In this document: positions 60,123 through 64,000 of the stretch, in pieces | How the letters are laid out: each line of letters starts with the position of its first letter | How positions within the stretch are numbered: the stretch's first letter is position 1 | Assembly: GCF_021134715.1 (NCBI RefSeq) | Contig: NC_060025.1 | Location: 1,054,001-1,118,000, forward strand | From: Daphnia pulex | Lineage: Eukaryota; Arthropoda; Branchiopoda; Diplostraca; Daphniidae | Length of the DNA stretch: 64,000 nt | Reading direction: 5' to 3' | Made by a program: the position numbers and the translations under genes | The notes under the pieces: model-generated | Databases searched by the model: none | Seen by the model: the letters and a program-made list of their open reading frames with translations, nothing else | Told to the model about the DNA's origin: nothing

Positions 60123-61773
60123 ATGGTCATCCTGTTAGTTTTTCCCTGTGCCTTGGTGATTGTCGGCCTGATTAAATTCTCGATGCTGCAACGACCAAAT
60201 TTTGCATCAGGTACATTTTTTTCTTCTGTATTTCGACCTATTGAAACAAGTTAAATTAATTTGGTAACACATTTTACACACCACTAGAATGCTGCAAGAC
60301 CTCAGAGGGAGACGAATCGTCAAAGACCATTCACCCAAACTCGTGCCCCCGTCTCAAATATATTCGGAAGGTGAAAATTGATAAAAGCGAAAGACATACC
60401 CAAATCAACCAATACTCGCTAAGGGAATTTATCGGCCAGGTAAGTTCGCTGTATTCCAGATAATCTTGATTTAAAATAAAACTAACAGTTATCTACATCG
60501 TCTAGGGATCCTATGGAATCGTCCAGTTGGCTTACAACAAATTCGACAACCAAAACTATGTATAGATTTTATCACCAAGTGAAATTATTGGAAAATCTGA
60601 CTGGACATTAATTAATTAAAATTCCACCTTTTTTTAAAATAAGGCCATGAAAATCCTTTCCAAGAAGAAAATGTTGAAAAGGGCCGGTTTCTTTGGTCGA
60701 CTAGCTCCGCAAAGAAAAAAATCTGATAAAGGAAGCACTGGATCGACATCTCATCCGCTGGATCGCATCTATCGTGAAATCAACGTTCTTAAGAAATTGA
60801 GCCATCCTAACATTGTCAAATTAGTGGAGGTGTTGGACGATCCAGTTCAAGACAATCTTTACTTGGGTATTAGTATTGGCAAGCACTTAAAGTTAAGAGT
60901 AAATTATAATTACCTTATTCATTTGGAAAAATTGCAGCTTTTGAATTACTTGATCTGGGAGCAGTTGTGTCGGATGAGCCGAACGGAAATCCGATGGAAG
61001 AAAATCAAGCCAGGATACACTTTCGGGATTTGTTGTTAGGAATTGACTACCGTAATAAAACAAATTTGTTCATTATAATTATTTTGAAATTAAATTGTGT
61101 AAAGTTACTTACGTAATTTGTATTTGTCAAATGATCAGTGCACCGCAATCACGTCGTCCATCGTGACATCAAGCCAGCCAATTTGCTTCTCGGCTGTGAC
61201 GGAAGGTTGCGCATTGCCGACTTCGGTGTCAGTTGCGAGTTCCACGGAGCGGAAGACATTGTGCTGGAAACCGCGGCCGGAACGCCGGCTTTTCACGCTC
61301 CGGAAGCACTGGCGGGCTCGGGTCAATTTCACGGCAAGGCAGCGGATGTTTGGGCCATGGGGGTCACTCTCTATTTTCTCGTCTACGGAGCTCTGCCCTT
61401 CAGTGACTCCAACATCTCGGCCCTGCAAAAATTAATTCAACATAAAGAATTAAGATTTCCGGACGAATTAATCACCTCTGACCAACTGAGGGATTTGCTT
61501 AGGCGCATGCTGGACAAAGATCCGAGCCGTAGGATTACCGTATCAGAGATGAAAGAGCATTCGTGGGTGACTTGTGACGGGACCTGGCTGTTTCAAGAAG
61601 AGGAAAACAATTGCAATATCGATTGTTTTGATAATATTGTCATCGACGAATCTCCGCTGTATCCACCAGTTTTCTCTGTTCCTTCCATCCCGTACCTCAG
61701 TTCGCTGACTCGTCTAATGAAAACAATGTTTCTCAAACACTCTTTTCATCTTCCCTCTTTCAAATTCAGTTAA
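60123..61773 (+). CDS. CaMKK-like serine/threonine kinase with N-terminal hydrophobic anchor
   Basis: Exons 60123-60210, 60288-60439, 60506-60559, 60644-60866, 60938-61051 and 61139-61773 join in phase to 421 residues. CaMKK kinases activate CaMKI/IV and AMPK. The kinase domain is complete: Gly loop IGQGSYGIVQ (78-87), Lys 101 in AMKILSKKK, HRDIKPANL (218-226), ADFGVS with D238, GTPAFHAPE and DVWAMGVTLYF. CaMKK hallmarks are LSHPNIVKLVEVLDDP and a short basic insert (RAGFFGRLAPQRK) where family members carry the RP-rich insert. Residues about 391-414 (VPSIPYLSSLTRLMKTMFLK) resemble the autoinhibitory/calmodulin-binding segment. Unusually, it starts MVILLVFPCALVIVGLIKF, a signal anchor; known CaMKKs are cytosolic with a longer N-terminus. 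An alternative upstream start was not found. Confidence 0.88.
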
Positions 61774-62376
61774 TTCATTATGGCCACTATTAGAGAGATG
61801 TCGCTGCTCCTGGTGGGTATCGATCGTACAAATATACATACATACAGAAGCTTCGGTGTTATTATGGAATTGAAATTCGTTCTTTATAAGGAATAAACAA
61901 ATTCAACAGATAAATATAAAAAAGAAATCGTTTTCATGCATGTACGCCAGCCAATGAATTTACCTTAAAAAAAATGACAGAAATGCTTTCGGATCCCGAT
62001 TAATCAACACATAACTAGCACAAGCTGGAATATAAGTTGCAATTGCGCAAAAGATACAGTCACGAATTTTGAAATTCTTTTACCCACCCTCCACAACAGT
62101 CTAATTTATGTGGCTCAACATAAATGACACTTTCACCCTTACACCCATGTGACTTTTACTGGTTCCGACTTCCATTCACCAGGTGCTCCAGTTGCCGTTG
62201 ACGAGCTGAGATTGAAAGCACCGATTTAAGAGAACTTTTGGAATTATTGGGCAACTGAAGTCAAACTGGTTCCCGTCATACAACGAGAACCATTGCGCTT
62301 TCTCAAAAATCTCATTTCGAATGTGAAATATCCTTTTATCGTAAAAACGAACCCCCCACTATAATGGGTGGCTCTG
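61774..62376. other. Intergenic; nothing recognised
   Basis: 3' side of the kinase gene (AATAAA near 61891) and 5' side of the acidic protein gene. No coding frame is supported. Confidence 0.5.
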
Positions 62377-62412
62377 TATAAAAGACGGCACAGTCACTGT
62401 CAAATGCACAGT
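62377..62412 (+). promoter_or_regulatory. Core promoter of the acidic secreted protein
   Basis: TATAAAA at 62377-62383 and CACAGTC at 62407-62413, about 31 bp apart. The initiator resembles the CACAGTT of the PSYQQQ genes. Confidence 0.65.
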
Positions 62413-62460
62413 CAAACCGATTGAACTATCTTCACCAACTCGCAGTTCTTATTTTCCAGT

Positions 62461-63412
62461 ATGAAGGTAAAATTAAATAAAATTTATTCCTATACAGTCG
62501 TATAACCGAAAAAACACAATTGAATTACGTCGTCTAACTGTTAAATTGGTAATTTCAGTTCGTTATCCTCGCTGCTTTGTTGGCTGTATCTGCCGCGTCC
62601 TATAATAATAATAAAGCGCCGGTTAACTTTGGTTCATTGGCTTACTCCGACTCAGCCAACTCTGCACCCAATTATCTCACATCAGTTAACTCGGTTAACA
62701 CCGAAACGGTTCGATAAACATTTCAAGACTACATACTTTCGTCTAATAAATACAAATAAGATCCTATTTAACCAATTCTCATGAATCGTAGGTTTATTCC
62801 ACGCCGATTACCCCCGTCCTAACTTATTCTGAGGTTGATAACGTTTCGCCCGTCTCTGAACCAGCAGACTACGAAGTAACTACAAACAAATCGAGAAATC
62901 TAACAGTAATTTAACGTGTCACTCTTTTTCGCATGCCATAATTTCAGACTACTGAAGCCGGTGCAAATGAAGAAGAAGAAGAAGAAGAAGAAGAACACGA
63001 CGAAGAGAATGAAGATGATGACGATGAGGATAGTGAGAGTAAAAATGAATCAGAATCTACCGATGGCCAAAACAATGAGGATTACGGTGATGGAAATGTA
63101 AACGCTACTTCGACCGTCGGTGGTGGTGAATATGAGCATACAACTGCCAGCACTCACGTTATTACCTCGGCTTACAAGGAGCCCGAGTACAGCACAACGT
63201 CCATCCCCGTCGTGGTTGTCTCTACTCCGGCCTACCAAACTCCATCTACCACCGCCGTTCCGGTTTACAAGGAGCCCAAGTACAGCACAACGTCCATCCC
63301 CGCCGTGGTTGTCTCTACTCCGGCCTACCAAACTCCATCTACCACCGCCGTTCCGGTTTACGAAGCAAAAGATAAATTCTTGCCTTATTGGCTGCGCCAG
63401 CGTAATTACTAG
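62461..63412 (+). CDS. Secreted acidic Thr/Pro-rich repeat protein
   Basis: Exons 62461-62466 (ATGAAG), 62559-62708, 62792-62875 and 62948-63412 join in phase to 234 residues. A signal peptide (MKFVILAALLAVSAASY) is followed by a Ser/Asn/Thr-rich region (SVNSVNTETVYSTPITPV), an acidic block with eight consecutive Glu and many Asp (from 62969), and two 31-residue repeats starting KEPEYSTTSIPVVVVS and ending TAVPVY. The tail is FLPYWLRQRNY. The layout fits an O-glycosylated cuticle or mucin-like protein; this is inferred from composition. AATAAA at 63548 probably ends the transcript. Confidence 0.85.
63176..63361 (+). repeat. 93-bp tandem duplication inside the acidic protein gene
   Basis: Units 63176-63268 and 63269-63361 differ at only a few bases (GAG/AAG and GTC/GCC codons). 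This points to a recent in-frame duplication of 31 codons. Confidence 0.9.
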
Positions 63413-64000
63413 AGTTCATTTTAACGAAGAAAAAGTCTACACGTCTTCATTTGAACGCTAAATTTCCTACGGCCAAACTAATCTTGTGCTACTTATTGTA
63501 ATTGTAATATTCCTACTAAATGAAAGAGATATATCAGTTTTGCTAACAATAAAGAATTTTATCCAGACGTAACGTATTGCTGCATATTGCCCAAAGAGGA
63601 GGTGCCGGTGTGGTGGCAGGTACCTCTTTGTCATAAAAATTCAAGTCGCACTTCGCTTGAAGTGTTAAATCAGACAATTGAAGTTCAAATATGGGGCCTG
63701 ATCTCTAGTCGTTCTACAAAGATATTTAACGAACCCTTACTGAGTATAAGCAAAAATAGCAAGAGAAAACAGTTTCAGTCAAACGCAGAGCTCAGGAATC
63801 GTATCGTACTCAGAGCTAACGATTTATAATAAACGCCCCCAAATAGTCGAAAAGGAAGAATGATGACAAATTCGTCCTACCTTTGAGCCTGGGAAATACG
63901 GCAAGGCATACACAGATGCTCCGTCCTCTGAAGAGTTGAATCCACCAGGCGGAATAAGGAAAAGGGCGTCCTCGTGAATACACCCACACTCACATGGGTG
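63413..64000. other. 3' flank; no gene recognised
   Basis: Contains the polyadenylation signal AATAAA at 63548-63553. The 80-codon frame at 63587-63829 starts with TTG, has no motif and is not called. Confidence 0.5.

Noticed and set aside
63587-63829. 80-codon plus frame after the acidic protein gene
   Set aside because: Starts with TTG, no promoter and no recognisable features.

Overview
This is eukaryotic, very probably arthropod DNA, most likely a small crustacean such as Daphnia. The species is an inference. The reasons are short introns (mostly 60-100 bp) with GT-AG ends, TATA boxes about 30 bp before CA(C)AGT or TCAGT initiators, secreted proteins made of YYTT/EAPE and PSYQQQ repeats whose first coding exon holds only one to three codons, Amt-type ammonium transporters, and copia and hAT-like elements.

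Layout. 1-540: decayed copia pol end. 1128-10669: a 9.5-kb palindrome whose arms each carry the same dead repeat-protein gene and, at the centre, two head-to-head copies of an unrecognised dispersed repeat; a third copy lies at 54784-57214. 11522-15525 (minus): two related secreted PSYQQQ genes. 16597-17887 (minus): a gene with two THAP zinc-finger domains. 18863-20486 (minus): flap endonuclease Fen1. 22872-23363: a hAT-like MITE with an 8-bp target duplication. 26181-31962 (plus): a tandem pair of ammonium transporters. 31963-40900: almost 9 kb without a recognisable gene. 40901-50383 (plus): a 22-exon alpha-2-macroglobulin/TEP-family gene that has lost the thioester motif and carries a farnesoic-acid-methyltransferase-like domain. 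50796-57214: repeats and orphan exons. 57842-59658 (minus): two small unrecognised genes. 60123-61773 (plus): a CaMKK-like kinase with an N-terminal hydrophobic anchor. 62461-63412 (plus): a secreted acidic Thr/Pro-rich repeat protein.

The genes do not form one pathway. Housekeeping genes (Fen1, kinase, transporters) alternate with lineage-specific secreted proteins that look like cuticle, mucus or adhesive material. The most unusual items are the palindrome, whose arms are nearly identical outside and divergent near the centre, the intron-like dispersed repeat that seeds it, and the thioester-less macroglobulin. All exon joins were read by eye from splice signals and checked for reading phase; no alignment was run.
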